A stretch of 64,000 bases of DNA from Flavimobilis massiliensis (GTDB taxonomy: Bacteria > Actinomycetota > Actinomycetes > Actinomycetales > Cellulomonadaceae): contig NZ_LT964979.1 of assembly GCF_900240335.1 (NCBI RefSeq), positions 186,001-250,000 of the forward strand, written 5' to 3'. This document shows positions 1 to 8,833 of this stretch, one piece after another. Below the pieces are notes generated by a model. The model did not search any database and was not told where the DNA came from. It saw only the letters and a list, made by a program, of their open reading frames with translations. Positions within the stretch are counted from its first letter, which is position 1; every line of letters begins with the position of its first letter. The position numbers and the translations under genes were made by a program.

Positions 1-149
1 CGTGGCGCGCACCGTGCGCCCCACGTCGTCGTGCAGCATGAACGTGGCCCTCGGACGGCCGGATCGCGCCTCGTGCGCGGTGCCCGGGCGGGGTCCGCAC
101 GCGGATGGGGTGGCGCGGTGTGACGTGCGCCCGCGGTGGGGCACGGCAT

Positions 150-178
150 TTGACCGGCCGCCCGTGATTCCGTATCTT
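150..178 (+). promoter_or_regulatory. Vegetative promoter of the rplU-rpmA operon
   Basis: A TTGACC -35 element (150-155) and a TATCTT -10 element (173-178) are separated by 17 bases, a near-ideal housekeeping spacing. Transcription should start near 185, giving a leader of about 80 bases before rplU. Bases 1-149 hold no gene I can support. Confidence 0.7.
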
Positions 179-266
179 TGAACGTCGGTGCGTATCGAGT
201 CGCGCCGTTCCCCGTGTGCTCCCGGATTTCTCCGGTTGACGAGCATGCCGAGAAGACCTAAGAGAG

Positions 267-587
267 ATGAGCAGCAACGTGGTGTACGCGATCGTCAAGG
301 CCGGTGGCCGTCAGGAGAAGGTTTCTGTGGGCGACGTCGTCGTCGTCGACCGTCTCGCTGGCAACGCCGGCGAGACCGTTGAGCTGCCCGCCCTCCTTCT
401 TGTGGACGGCGAGACGGTGACCTCTGACGCGGAGGCCCTGGCCAAGGTCAAGGTCACCGCCGAGATCGTTCGGGACGAGAAGGGCCCGAAGATCAACATT
501 CTCAAGTACAAGAACAAGACCGGATACCGCAAGCGCATCGGCCACCGCCAGGCCCTCACGCGCCTTAAGGTCACCGGCATCAAGTGA
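267..587 (+). CDS. rplU: 50S ribosomal protein L21
   Basis: Ribosomal protein L21, 106 residues, which binds 23S rRNA in the large subunit. The N-terminus MSSNVVYAIVKAGGRQEKVS and the C-terminal signature YKNKTGYRKRIGHRQ..T are the classical L21 hallmarks, and the length matches the family. The start is the ATG just after a purine-rich AAGAGAG stretch; the spacing is very short, but no other start fits the conserved N-terminus. It is followed 75 bases later by rpmA, the usual bacterial arrangement, and both should be driven by the promoter at 150-178. Confidence 0.98.
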   Translation: MSSNVVYAIVKAGGRQEKVSVGDVVVVDRLAGNAGETVELPALLLVDGETVTSDAEALAKVKVTAEIVRDEKGPKINILKYKNKTGYRKRIGHRQALTRLKVTGIK

Positions 588-662
588 CGTCGCTCGGGCG
601 GCGGTCACGCGGCCCGGGTCTCCGACACCCCGTTCTCGATCCCAGATAGGTAGGTTGCCGTC

Positions 663-917
663 ATGGCACACAAGAAGGGCGCGAGCTCCTCGCGCAACGG
701 TCGTGACTCCAACGCTCAGCGTCTCGGCGTCAAGCGCTTCGGCGGCCAGGTCGTCAAGGCCGGCGAGATCATCGTGCGCCAGCGCGGCACCCACTTCCAC
801 CCGGGCGTCAACGTCGGCCGTGGCAAGGACGACACGCTGTTCGCTCTCGAGGCTGGCGCCGTCCAGTTCGGCACGCGTCGTGGCCGCAAGGTCATCGACA
901 TCGTCGAGGCTGCCTGA
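663..917 (+). CDS. rpmA: 50S ribosomal protein L27
   Basis: Ribosomal protein L27, 84 residues, located near the peptidyl transferase centre. The protein starts MAHKKGASSSRNGRDSNAQR, the conserved L27 N-terminus, without the cleavable extension seen in Firmicutes. RQRGTHFHPG and the RGRKVIDI tail fit the family. It is co-transcribed with rplU and ends just before a strong hairpin that separates it from obgE. Confidence 0.98.
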   Translation: MAHKKGASSSRNGRDSNAQRLGVKRFGGQVVKAGEIIVRQRGTHFHPGVNVGRGKDDTLFALEAGAVQFGTRRGRKVIDIVEAA

Positions 918-933
918 GCCTCCACGCTCATGA

Positions 934-969
934 CCGAGAGGGGCGCACCGTGTGGTGCGTCCCTCTCGG
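934..969 (+). terminator. Hairpin terminator after rpmA
   Basis: Two 16-base arms (934-949 and 954-969) pair with a single G-U and a GTGT loop. There is no strong T tract, as is usual for high-GC actinobacteria. It lies between rpmA and obgE, so obgE may need its own promoter or partial read-through. Confidence 0.7.
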
Positions 970-1053
970 CGTTCCCGGCGCCGTGCGCGTCGACCCCTGA
1001 GGGCGCGGGCCTGCTGGCCCGCTGTCCCCGACCCCAGCAGTAAGGACCCCACC

Positions 1054-2583
1054 ATGGCCAGCTTCGTCGATCGTGTCGTGATCCACGCCTTCGGCGGGGA
1101 CGGTGGGAACGGGTGCGCGTCCATCCGGCGCGAGAAGTTCAAGCCCCTCGCGGGCCCCGACGGCGGCAACGGTGGCGACGGCGGCTCCGTCCGCCTCGTC
1201 GTCGACCCCCAGGTGACGACTCTCCTCGACTACCACCACTCGCCGCACCGCGTGGCGCCCAAGGGCACGCAGGGCATGGGCGACTACCGCTGGGGCAGCA
1301 ACGGTGAGGACCTCGTCCTCGGGGTGCCTGACGGCACCGTCGTCAAGACGCGCGACGGCGAGGTGCTCGCCGACCTCGTCGGTGTCGGGGCCGAGTACGT
1401 CGTCGCCGAGGGCGGCAAGGGCGGGCTTGGGAACTTCAAGCTCGCGTCCGCCAAGCGCAAGGCGCCCGGCTTCGCGCTGCTCGGCGAGCCGGGGGAGGAG
1501 GCGACGGTCGTCCTCGAGCTCAAGTCGATCGCGGACGTCGCGCTCGTCGGCTACCCGAGCGCGGGCAAGTCCTCGCTCATCGCGGCGATCTCCGCCGCCA
1601 AGCCGAAGATCGCCGACTACCCGTTCACGACGCTCGTCCCGAACCTCGGGGTCGTCCAGGCGGGCGAGCACCGCTTCACGGTCGCCGACGTCCCGGGGCT
1701 CATCCCGGGCGCGAGCGAGGGCAAGGGCCTCGGCCTCGAGTTCCTCCGCCACATCGAGCGCACCGCAGTGCTCGTCCACGTCCTCGACTGCGCGACGCTC
1801 GAGCCGGGCCGCGACCCGATCAGTGACCTCGAGACGATCGAGGCCGAGCTCGAGGCGTACTCGGGCGACCTCGGTATCGAGGGCAGCAGGGCGCCGCTCA
1901 ACGAGCGTCCGCGGCTCGTCGTCCTCAACAAGATCGACGTTCCTGAGGCCCGTGAGCTTGCCGAGTTCGTCAAGGCCGACCTCGAGGCGCGCGGCCTGCG
2001 GGTCTTCGAGGTCTCGACCGCGAGCCACGAGGGCCTGCGAGCCCTGACCTTCGCGCTCGGGGAGATCGTCGCGGCGGCACGCGCGGCCGAGCCGCCTCGT
2101 GAGCCCGCCCGCATCGTTCTGCGTCCCAAGGCGGTCGACGACGACGACGTCACCGTCGTCCGGCACGGCGACGGGCCGTCCACGTACTTCCAGGTGCGGG
2201 GCACGAAGCCTGAGCGCTGGGTGCGCCAGACGGACTTCGCCAACGACGAGGCCGTCGGGTTCCTCGCCGACCGGCTCGCAAAGCTCGGCGTCGAGAAGAA
2301 GCTCTTCGCGGCGGGCGCCGTCGCGGGGGCCGAGGTCGTCATCGGCGACGGCGACAGCGCGGTCGTCTTCGACTGGGAGCCGACCCTCATGGCGGGTGCC
2401 GAGCTCCTCACGGGGCCGCGCGGCACCGACCTGCGCCTTGAGGGCGGTGAGCGCCCGACGCGCGTGCAGAAGCGTGAGCAGTACAAGGACCGCATGGATG
2501 CCAAGGCCGAGGCCCGCGCCGAGCTGTGGACGGAGCGCGAGGCGGGCCACTGGACCTCTGACGACGACTCGTCCGACGCCTGA
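1054..2583 (+). CDS. obgE: GTPase Obg/CgtA
   Basis: Obg GTPase of 509 residues, involved in late 50S assembly and stress signalling. The N-terminal glycine-rich Obg fold (residues 1-157) starts MASFVDRVVIHAFGGDGGNG. The G domain shows G1 GYPSAGKSS (166-174), G2 YPFTT (189-193), G3 DVPG (212-215) and G4 NKID (292-295). The C-terminal part (about 350-440) fits the OCT domain, followed by a charged tail. The open frame extends upstream to 952, but the ATG at 1054 gives the conserved N-terminus. The rplU-rpmA-obg order is a standard synteny. Confidence 0.97.
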   Translation: MASFVDRVVIHAFGGDGGNGCASIRREKFKPLAGPDGGNGGDGGSVRLVVDPQVTTLLDYHHSPHRVAPKGTQGMGDYRWGSNGEDLVLGVPDGTVVKTRDGEVLADLVGVGAEYVVAEGGKGGLGNFKLASAKRKAPGFALLGEPGEEATVVLELKSIADVALVGYPSAGKSSLIAAISAAKPKIADYPFTTLVPNLGVVQAGEHRFTVADVPGLIPGASEGKGLGLEFLRHIERTAVLVHVLDCATLEPGRDPISDLETIEAELEAYSGDLGIEGSRAPLNERPRLVVLNKIDVPEARELAEFVKADLEARGLRVFEVSTASHEGLRALTFALGEIVAAARAAEPPREPARIVLRPKAVDDDDVTVVRHGDGPSTYFQVRGTKPERWVRQTDFANDEAVGFLADRLAKLGVEKKLFAAGAVAGAEVVIGDGDSAVVFDWEPTLMAGAELLTGPRGTDLRLEGGERPTRVQKREQYKDRMDAKAEARAELWTEREAGHWTSDDDSSDA

Positions 2584-2598
2584 GACCGAGGTGCGCAC

Positions 2599-2632
2599 GC
2601 GGCCCCGTCCGGCTCCTGCCGGGCGGGGCCGC
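2599..2632 (+). terminator. Hairpin terminator after obgE
   Basis: Arms of 14 bases (2599-2612 and 2619-2632) pair with one G-U around a CTCCTG loop, shortly after the obgE stop. Confidence 0.6.
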
Positions 2633-2686
2633 GCCGCACGGTGGACGTGACGGCGTTCTGACCCTGGGACGGGGGATGATGGGCGC

Positions 2687-3844
2687 GTGAACCAGCCCGC
2701 CTCCGCCGCCGACGGTCGCGCCGCGATCGCCGCGGCACGCCGCGTCGTCGTGAAGATCGGCTCGTCCTCGCTCACACGCGCGGACGGGCACCTCTCGGTC
2801 GACGCCCTCCAGCAGCTCGTCGACGTCGTCGCGCGCCGTCGTCAGGCCGGCGTCGAGGTCGTCCTCATCACGTCGGGCGCCGTCGCCGCGGGACTCGCGC
2901 CGCTCGGGCTCACGGCCCGTCCCAAGGACGTCGCGACCGCACAGGCGGCCGCGTCCGTGGGCCAGGGCCTGCTCGTCGCGCGGTACACCGAGGCGTTCGC
3001 GTCCCACGGTCTGCGCGTCGGACAGCTGCTGCTCACGGCTGACGACACGATCCGGCGCGCGCGTTACCGCAACGCGCAGCGCGCTCTCGAGCGCCTGCTC
3101 GACCTCGGCGTCGTGCCGATCATCAACGAGAACGACGCCGTGACGACAGACGAGCTGCGCTTCGGCGACAACGACCGTCTCGCGGCTCTCGTCTCGCACC
3201 TCGTGCGTGCTGACGCGATGATCCTCCTCACCGACGTCGACGGTCTTTACGACGCCCCGCCGTCCCGGCCCGGTGCGCGGCGCATCGCCGAGGTGCGTTC
3301 CGCCGAGGACCTCGCGGGCATCGAGGTGACAGGGCGCGGCAGCTCCGTCGGGACGGGGGGCATGCTCACGAAACTCGACTCGGTGCGCCTCGCGACGAGC
3401 GCGGGAATCCCCGTCGTCCTCACGAGCGCCGCGAACGTTCATGGCGCGCTCACGGGCGAGGATACGGGCACGTGGTTCTCGGCGTTCGGCAAGAAGGGCA
3501 CTGCGCGCAGCCTCTGGCTCGCGCACGCCGCCCGCACCCACGGGCGGCTCGTCCTCGACGACGGCGCCGTACGCGCCGTCCTCGGCGGCAAGGCGTCGCT
3601 CCTCGCCGCAGGCGTCACCGCGGTCGAGGGGGAGTTCTCCGCGGGCGAGGTCGTCGACCTCGTCGCACCCGACGGCCAGGCCGTCGCGCGCGGCATCGTG
3701 AGCTTCGACTCCGGCGAGCTGCCCGCACTCCTCGGCCGGACGACGACCGAGCTCAAGGAGAAGTTCGGCAACGGCTACGACCGCACCGTCGTCCACCGCG
3801 ACGACCTCGTGCTCGTGCGGCGCAGGCCGGTGCGGGCGGGCTGA
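2687..3844 (+). CDS. proB: Glutamate 5-kinase
   Basis: Glutamate 5-kinase, 385 residues, the first step of proline synthesis, making gamma-glutamyl phosphate for ProA. The amino-acid-kinase fold is visible in VVVKIGSSSLT near the N-terminus, ITSGAVAAGL, INENDAV and LLTDVDGLYD. The C-terminal 90 or so residues match the PUA domain of full-length ProB. The start is a GTG. Its usual partner proA lies 9.9 kb downstream, separated by an inserted envelope block; in many relatives the two genes are much closer. Confidence 0.96.
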   Translation: MNQPASAADGRAAIAAARRVVVKIGSSSLTRADGHLSVDALQQLVDVVARRRQAGVEVVLITSGAVAAGLAPLGLTARPKDVATAQAAASVGQGLLVARYTEAFASHGLRVGQLLLTADDTIRRARYRNAQRALERLLDLGVVPIINENDAVTTDELRFGDNDRLAALVSHLVRADAMILLTDVDGLYDAPPSRPGARRIAEVRSAEDLAGIEVTGRGSSVGTGGMLTKLDSVRLATSAGIPVVLTSAANVHGALTGEDTGTWFSAFGKKGTARSLWLAHAARTHGRLVLDDGAVRAVLGGKASLLAAGVTAVEGEFSAGEVVDLVAPDGQAVARGIVSFDSGELPALLGRTTTELKEKFGNGYDRTVVHRDDLVLVRRRPVRAG

Positions 3845-3986
3845 GGGCCCCGTCCGTCCACACAAGTCCGTCGACGCCCGTCGGACCGTAGCTTCCGAGC
3901 CGCAGCTTCCGGGGCGCGTCCGCTGGCTGGGCCTCCCGTCGAGGCGCGACGACAACGTCGCAGCCCTCGGGCCCCGGGCGGGCAGG

Positions 3987-3998
3987 AGAACGTGTTCT
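3987..3998. promoter_or_regulatory. Palindrome AGAACGTGTTCT, possible operator
   Basis: A perfect 12-bp inverted repeat, extended to 14 bp by flanking G and C, lies 87 bases upstream of the secreted-protein gene at 4086. The same AGAACGWGTTCT motif recurs at 7277 and 9720, each upstream of a secreted or envelope gene. The regulator is unknown. Confidence 0.4.
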
Positions 3999-4085
3999 CG
4001 CCCCGGCCCGTCCCAGGGGCCCCTCCTCGTATGGTCGTCCCAGGACGCGCCCGCAACAGGGTGCACGACACGGACGGAGAACGAC

Positions 4086-5168
4086 ATGCGCAGGACGATG
4101 ACGATGCTCGTGGCGGCATCGCTGCTCGCGACTCTCGCCCCCACGACCGCGACGGCGGCCGCGACCGGTGCGGCGACGGAGCAGCGGGTGGTGACGACGG
4201 CGGGTTCCGCCGGCGGCAGCGCTAAGGCGCCCCGAATGAAGGTCTCCAAGGCGCGAACTTCCACGACGACGCAGACGGTGAAGATCACGACGACCTCGCG
4301 CGTGCCGGTGCTCGTGGGCTCGTCGAACAAGAACCGCAAGGCTGTCGCGTCGGCCGCGGCGCGCGCCGTCGCGGCGGCCCGTGCCGAGGTCGCAGCCACC
4401 GCTCAGGACTGCCCCGCGGAGTACCGCATCCCCGGCAGGGTCACGGTCGACGAGGTGACGACCGGTCTCCACAAGGGCCGCTACGCCTCGACGACGATGG
4501 TCTTCGGACTCTCGGGCGGCTGCGGCAACTTCGGGCTCCAGACCGCACGCTCGTTCACTATCGATCTCCGCACGGGCAAGAAGGTTGCCCTCGCGAGGTT
4601 TGCGGCACCCGACGCCGTCGTGACGAAGCGCGCGACGGTCGCGGCCCTCCGGGCTCAGAACCCGTCGTGCCGCTCGAGCATCGTGTCCGCGGGCAAGATG
4701 CGTCGCGCGTCGGGGTGGAACGTCTCGTCGAAGGGCCTGCGCGTGACGTACGACGCGGGCCGGGCCGCGCCGAAGACGTGCGGCGCGGTGAGCGCCGTGA
4801 TCCCGTGGAGCGACGTCGCGCCGGCGAAGGCCCTCACGACGCCCCGTGGGAAGAAGCCGGTCGTCCACGCCTACGCCCACACGGCGTACTTCGACGCCAT
4901 CACCGCGATCCGGAGCACGGGACGGCTCGTCACGGTGGTCGACAGCGATGGAGCGAGCACCTCGTGCATGGTGGGCGTGCGGACCGGCTCGAAGCTCGTC
5001 TCGTTCGACTCCAGCTCGCGGCGCAGCGTCACGAAGCTCTCCGTCAAGGGATCCGACGTGCGCTTCGTCCCGGCGCCCGGCATGCGCCGCCTCACCGGTG
5101 CAACGGGTGCCAAGCTCCGGAAGTCCATGATGACGCCGTCAATGACGCGCTGCGCGTCGCTCGGCTGA
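4086..5168 (+). CDS. Secreted protein of unknown function
   Basis: A 360-residue exported protein. The N-terminus has two arginines, a hydrophobic stretch and an Ala-rich cleavage region (residues 1-26). It is followed by a basic Ser/Thr-rich segment and a globular part from about residue 100 with paired cysteines in AQDCPAEYR, SGGCGNF and SRCSS-type contexts. The central segment, with an FGLSGGCGNFG..ARSFTIDLRTGK pattern and a later IPWSDVAP, loosely recalls the extracytoplasmic RsiV/DUF3298 type, but I cannot confirm it. A GGAGA Shine-Dalgarno precedes the ATG, and a 12-bp palindrome lies upstream. It is convergent with the FHA gene. Confidence 0.75.
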   Translation: MRRTMTMLVAASLLATLAPTTATAAATGAATEQRVVTTAGSAGGSAKAPRMKVSKARTSTTTQTVKITTTSRVPVLVGSSNKNRKAVASAAARAVAAARAEVAATAQDCPAEYRIPGRVTVDEVTTGLHKGRYASTTMVFGLSGGCGNFGLQTARSFTIDLRTGKKVALARFAAPDAVVTKRATVAALRAQNPSCRSSIVSAGKMRRASGWNVSSKGLRVTYDAGRAAPKTCGAVSAVIPWSDVAPAKALTTPRGKKPVVHAYAHTAYFDAITAIRSTGRLVTVVDSDGASTSCMVGVRTGSKLVSFDSSSRRSVTKLSVKGSDVRFVPAPGMRRLTGATGAKLRKSMMTPSMTRCASLG

Positions 5169-5177
5169 GCAGGTCGC

Positions 5178-5198
5178 GCCGGTCGTGGCACGACCGGC
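5178..5198. terminator. Bidirectional hairpin between convergent genes
   Basis: Nine-base perfect arms (5178-5186, 5190-5198) with a GGC loop sit in the 46-base gap between the convergent genes at 4086 and 5215. Confidence 0.6.
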
Positions 5199-5214
5199 CG
5201 ACGGCGGTGGTGCC

Positions 5215-5943
5215 TCAGGCGCCGCCGCCGTCGAGCGTCCGCCGGCGTGCAAGCTCGGCGCGGACCTCGTGCCAGGCCTCGGCGGCGAGGATCCCCGACT
5301 CCCGGACCCGCCGGGCGATGACGGGGATCTTGTCGCCCTTGGCCTCGAGACCGAGCGCGGCGAGCGCCTTGTCGAGGCGTCCAGTGAGCCGACCCGCGCT
5401 CACGGGCACGCGGAGCCACGCGCTCGCATCTTCGCGCAGGGTGCGAAACGGCGAGCCGCTCTCGTCGGCGAGGACGGCGAGGACCGCGACGACCATCCAC
5501 TCGTTCTCCGGTGCGGGGAAGCGCAGGGCGTGGAGCGACCAGGGGGAGACGGTCCGTCCCGCCCCGCCGTCGGCGTCCCGCGCAGCCGTGGGCCGGGCGG
5601 GCGCACTCGCCTCGACGCGGAGCGCGGCGACGACACCGCCGACGACGACGCGCACAACGGTACGCGGCGCGGGGTCGAGCACGTGGACGTCGCCCCTCTG
5701 CAACGTCGCGACGACGAGACCATCGTCGTCGACGACCTCGACCGTGCCGACGCTCTGGAGGCTTGTCACGGCGAGACGGCCACGGTCGCGTGCGCACAGG
5801 CCCACGGATCGGCGGGAGACCGCTGAGGACGGGCCCAGCCCGATGTCACACCCGTGCCCTGACCTGCCGAAGGTCACAGGGACATTCGTGGCCAGCTCGA
5901 CAGGGTCCCCGCGCCCGATGGGGACCTCGACGACGACGTGCAT
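5215..5943 (-). CDS. FHA domain protein
   Basis: A 242-residue cytoplasmic protein. Residues 20-70 fit a forkhead-associated fold: VTFGRSG (the GR motif), then SSAVSRRSVGL in place of the usual SxxH, so the phosphothreonine-binding serine and arginine are present but the histidine is replaced. The C-terminal half (about 125-242) looks like a small helical DNA-binding-like module with LRVPVSAGRLTGRLDKALAALGL; its function is unknown. The strong GGGAGG ribosome site supports this start. It diverges from the Ser/Thr kinase at 6060, a common pairing in which the FHA protein reads threonine phosphorylation. Confidence 0.75.
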   Translation of the reverse strand: MHVVVEVPIGRGDPVELATNVPVTFGRSGHGCDIGLGPSSAVSRRSVGLCARDRGRLAVTSLQSVGTVEVVDDDGLVVATLQRGDVHVLDPAPRTVVRVVVGGVVAALRVEASAPARPTAARDADGGAGRTVSPWSLHALRFPAPENEWMVVAVLAVLADESGSPFRTLREDASAWLRVPVSAGRLTGRLDKALAALGLEAKGDKIPVIARRVRESGILAAEAWHEVRAELARRRTLDGGGA

Positions 5944-6059
5944 TCTTCCTCCCGTGTGCCGTATGACCGGGGACGGCGTGGACCCGGCCCTGATGCGCGT
6001 GGCCTGCTGCTAGGGTACGGCGCGTGTCGGTGAGGTAGCGGCACGCGACAGGGGTAGTC

Positions 6060-7277
6060 ATGAGCGGTGAGCACGACAGGGGCGCATGGCTCGGGCGTCT
6101 GCACGAGCAGAGCGTCCCGGGCCTCGACCTGCGTGAGGCCGTCGCGCGGGGAGCCAGCGCGACGGTCTACCGGGCGATCCAGGAGTCGGTCGACCGCGAG
6201 GTCGCCGTGAAGATCTGGCACGCACCGCTCGTCGATGCGGCGTCACGCGAGGCGTTCCGTACGGAGGCACGGGCCGCGGGCGTGCTCTCGGGGCACGCAG
6301 GGATCGCTGCTGTGCACGACGCCGGCATCGATGCGCGTGACCGGCCGTACCTCGTCATGGAGCTGTGCCGCCGTGGCTCGCTCGCGGATCTGCTACGGTC
6401 CGGGCCGCTCGACGGTGAGCAGGCCGTGCGCGTCGGAGTCGGCGTTGCGGACGCTCTCGCGGCGTCGCACGCGATCGGCATCGTTCATCGGGACGTCAAG
6501 CCCGGCAACATCCTCATCTCCGACTACGGCGAGCCGCTGCTCGGAGACTTCGGTATCGCGGCGCTCGTGGACTCCGACGACGCGCTCCACGCGTTCACAC
6601 CCGCCTATGCGGCGCCCGAGGTGCTGGACGGCGCCAGCTCGCCAGACCCCCGTCAGGACGTTTTCAGCCTTGCCGCGACGGTGCACGCGCTCGTCGCCGG
6701 TGCGCCACGTCGTGCGCCCGAGGATGCACCCGACCCAGTGGCTGCGCTCGCCACGCTGGAGTTTGCGGAGCTTGCGCCCCGGGGCCCCGACGGTCTCGAC
6801 GCAGTGCTCGCGAGGGCGCTCGACCCCGACCCGCGCCGGCGCACCGCGTCCGCGACGATGCTGCGCGACGAGCTCCGGTCGCTCCTTGGGCCGCGCCGCC
6901 GTGCGCGCGGGCGGACCGTGGCGATCGCGGCTGCCGTGACCGTCGGCGTTGCAGCGGCCGTCGGAGGACTGTGGCTCCTCGACCGGGCCGTGCTCGACGC
7001 GGACGGACGGACCACGCCCTACGAGGTCGGGACGTGCTGGACCGACGTGGCGGGTGGCGGGGTTCGTCCTGCGCCGTGCGACGGGACGGAGGACTGGACG
7101 ACGCTCACGAGCGTGTGGTTCGAGGAGGGGACCGACCCTCGGGCGGTGTGCGAGTCGTCGGTGTCGACGCTCCCTGAGGCGGCGGGCCGCACCGTCCTGC
7201 CCGTCGTCGAGCAGCGCGGCGCTGCTGGCGAGCGGACGCTCGCCTGCCTCGCCGCCGTGGAACGACGCGAGCCGTGA
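6060..7277 (+). CDS. Transmembrane serine/threonine protein kinase
   Basis: A 405-residue eukaryotic-type (PknB-like) kinase. The kinase domain spans residues 20-275: a degenerate glycine loop VARGASATVYRA, catalytic lysine K51 in VAVKIW, catalytic loop HRDVKPGN (143-150), DFG (163-165) and APE (185-187). A single membrane segment (about 288-310) leads to a short extracytoplasmic domain with four cysteines and no PASTA repeats. Divergent FHA and downstream secreted genes suggest an envelope-sensing unit. TAGGGT at 6012-6017 is a plausible -10 element. Substrates are unknown. Confidence 0.92.
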   Translation: MSGEHDRGAWLGRLHEQSVPGLDLREAVARGASATVYRAIQESVDREVAVKIWHAPLVDAASREAFRTEARAAGVLSGHAGIAAVHDAGIDARDRPYLVMELCRRGSLADLLRSGPLDGEQAVRVGVGVADALAASHAIGIVHRDVKPGNILISDYGEPLLGDFGIAALVDSDDALHAFTPAYAAPEVLDGASSPDPRQDVFSLAATVHALVAGAPRRAPEDAPDPVAALATLEFAELAPRGPDGLDAVLARALDPDPRRRTASATMLRDELRSLLGPRRRARGRTVAIAAAVTVGVAAAVGGLWLLDRAVLDADGRTTPYEVGTCWTDVAGGGVRPAPCDGTEDWTTLTSVWFEEGTDPRAVCESSVSTLPEAAGRTVLPVVEQRGAAGERTLACLAAVERREP

Positions 7278-7288
7278 GAACGAGTTCT
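7277..7288. promoter_or_regulatory. Palindrome AGAACGAGTTCT, possible operator
   Basis: Second copy of the AGAACGWGTTCT motif, overlapping the last base of the kinase gene and lying 115 bases before the secreted-protein gene at 7403. The flank TGGAACCG resembles the TGCAACCG that follows the copy at 9720. Confidence 0.4.
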
Positions 7289-7402
7289 GGAACCGCGACG
7301 TCGACCGATGCGGTCGTTGGAGGATTGCCGCGTCCGGGCGGGCGCGATCCGCGCAGCGGGCGCGGACGGACGACGACGGCCTGAGAATCTGGAGGTAGGA
7401 CC

Positions 7403-8833
7403 ATGGGACGGCAGAGGCCTGCCCGACGGCGGAGGCTCACGATGCTGCTCGCGGGAGCGGCGACGATCGCAGGAACGATCCTGGGCGTCGCCGGTGCGCC
7501 GACGGCAGCGGCGGCGGAGGCCGAGGACGACCCCCCGCGGATCGTCGTCGACGACCCGTCGCGCCCGCTCCCGCTGCTCCGGGACGAGGCGGGGCGGTAC
7601 TTCGTGAGGATCCGGCTCGAGGGGACGATCTCCGAGGGGTTCATCGCGACGTGGGTGTCCCAGGCGGACGGGAGCCCCTGGACCCTCGAGGAGCTCGCCA
7701 GGGCGCAGGACTTCGACGCCCAGCGGCGATGCATCCGGGACGCGTGGGCCACGTTCGCAGCTCGGTTCGGCAGCGAGGCGGAGTGGGAGGACACCCCCGC
7801 GTGGGGGCCTTACGGCGAGGACGGGTACCGCTCTCTCGTCGATCCGTCGGCGCTTGAGGCGATTGATGCCTGTATACCGTGGTTCGCCGAGACGCAGGAC
7901 GCCGTCTTCGAGACACAGGACGACGGAGGCTACGTCGTATTCCTCCCGGTCGACAGGCTCGGTCACGGTGCGCAGACGCTGTGGCTCGCGCCGACGATCT
8001 ATCGTCCGCGGACGACGTTCGAGGTCACGCTCGGCGACGGCACGACACGTTCCGTGTACTCGACCCTGCTCGAGGTACGTCCCGCGATGAGCGTCGACGT
8101 CGTCGTGCCCGAGCCGCCTACCACGGACCGCAGGCTCGAGGGCACCGGCGACGAGCCCGGGACGTGGTTCGACCAGAGCGGCTTCTCCGACCTGCCAGCG
8201 CTCGCCTGGGGCGAGGCGGGGCCCGTCGAGCCGACCCCTGCGCAGCCGTCAGGGCCGGGGACCACGCAGGGTCCGACGGCCCCGCCCTCGGACGCCCCCT
8301 CGAGCGAGCCCACGCCCGCCACATCCCCCGACCCTCGTGCGGAGCCCTCCGACGAAGAGACGGGGAGATCCGTCGTCACGGGCCGCCTCACCGAGGTGCG
8401 CGCGGCCGACACCGTCGTGACCTCGGCCGGCTGGTTCGCCCCGCAGCGGCCCCCCTATCTCGTGTGGTCGCTCCTCGGCGGCCTCGCGCTCGCGCTGCTC
8501 GTCGGCATTCCCTCGTGGGTGCTCGAGCGCCGAGCCCAGGCTGCGCCGGGCGCGGCTGCGCTGCGCGTCCGGACCATGTTCGGGCTCACGGCCGACGCCC
8601 CGCGTCACGAGGGGGCGGAGGTCGACACGCCGACGACGACGTTCGACGTGCTCGGCGCGACGACCGTCGAGACCGCCGCGCACGACGTCCCACCCGTGCC
8701 TCTGCCACCCGTGCCGTTCCCCGACGTGGTGATCGATCCTCACGCGACCGTCGAGCCCGATGCGTCCGTCGATCCTCACGCGACCGTCGAGCCCGACGAC
8801 GTGCCGATCCCCCACGAGGAGGGCGAGCGATGA
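7403..8833 (+). CDS. Membrane-anchored extracytoplasmic protein
   Basis: A 476-residue protein with a twin-arginine-rich signal region (RQRPARRRRLTMLLAGAATIAGTILG) ending near ATAAAAEA, then an extracytoplasmic domain of about 240 residues of unrecognised family. This is followed by a Pro/Ser/Thr linker (about 275-325), one membrane segment WSLLGGLALALLVGIPSWVL (350-370) and an acidic cytoplasmic tail. The tail carries a direct repeat of DPHATVEPD, also visible at the DNA level near 8737-8797. GGAGG precedes the ATG. It overlaps the next gene by 4 bases (ATGA), so the two are translationally coupled. Confidence 0.75.
   Translation: MGRQRPARRRRLTMLLAGAATIAGTILGVAGAPTAAAAEAEDDPPRIVVDDPSRPLPLLRDEAGRYFVRIRLEGTISEGFIATWVSQADGSPWTLEELARAQDFDAQRRCIRDAWATFAARFGSEAEWEDTPAWGPYGEDGYRSLVDPSALEAIDACIPWFAETQDAVFETQDDGGYVVFLPVDRLGHGAQTLWLAPTIYRPRTTFEVTLGDGTTRSVYSTLLEVRPAMSVDVVVPEPPTTDRRLEGTGDEPGTWFDQSGFSDLPALAWGEAGPVEPTPAQPSGPGTTQGPTAPPSDAPSSEPTPATSPDPRAEPSDEETGRSVVTGRLTEVRAADTVVTSAGWFAPQRPPYLVWSLLGGLALALLVGIPSWVLERRAQAAPGAAALRVRTMFGLTADAPRHEGAEVDTPTTTFDVLGATTVETAAHDVPPVPLPPVPFPDVVIDPHATVEPDASVDPHATVEPDDVPIPHEEGER

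Noticed and set aside
6017..6043. TGTCGGTG upstream of the kinase gene as a further damage promoter
   Set aside because: The sequence eight bases downstream is GCACGC, not TANNNT, so the spacing required by the motif is not met.
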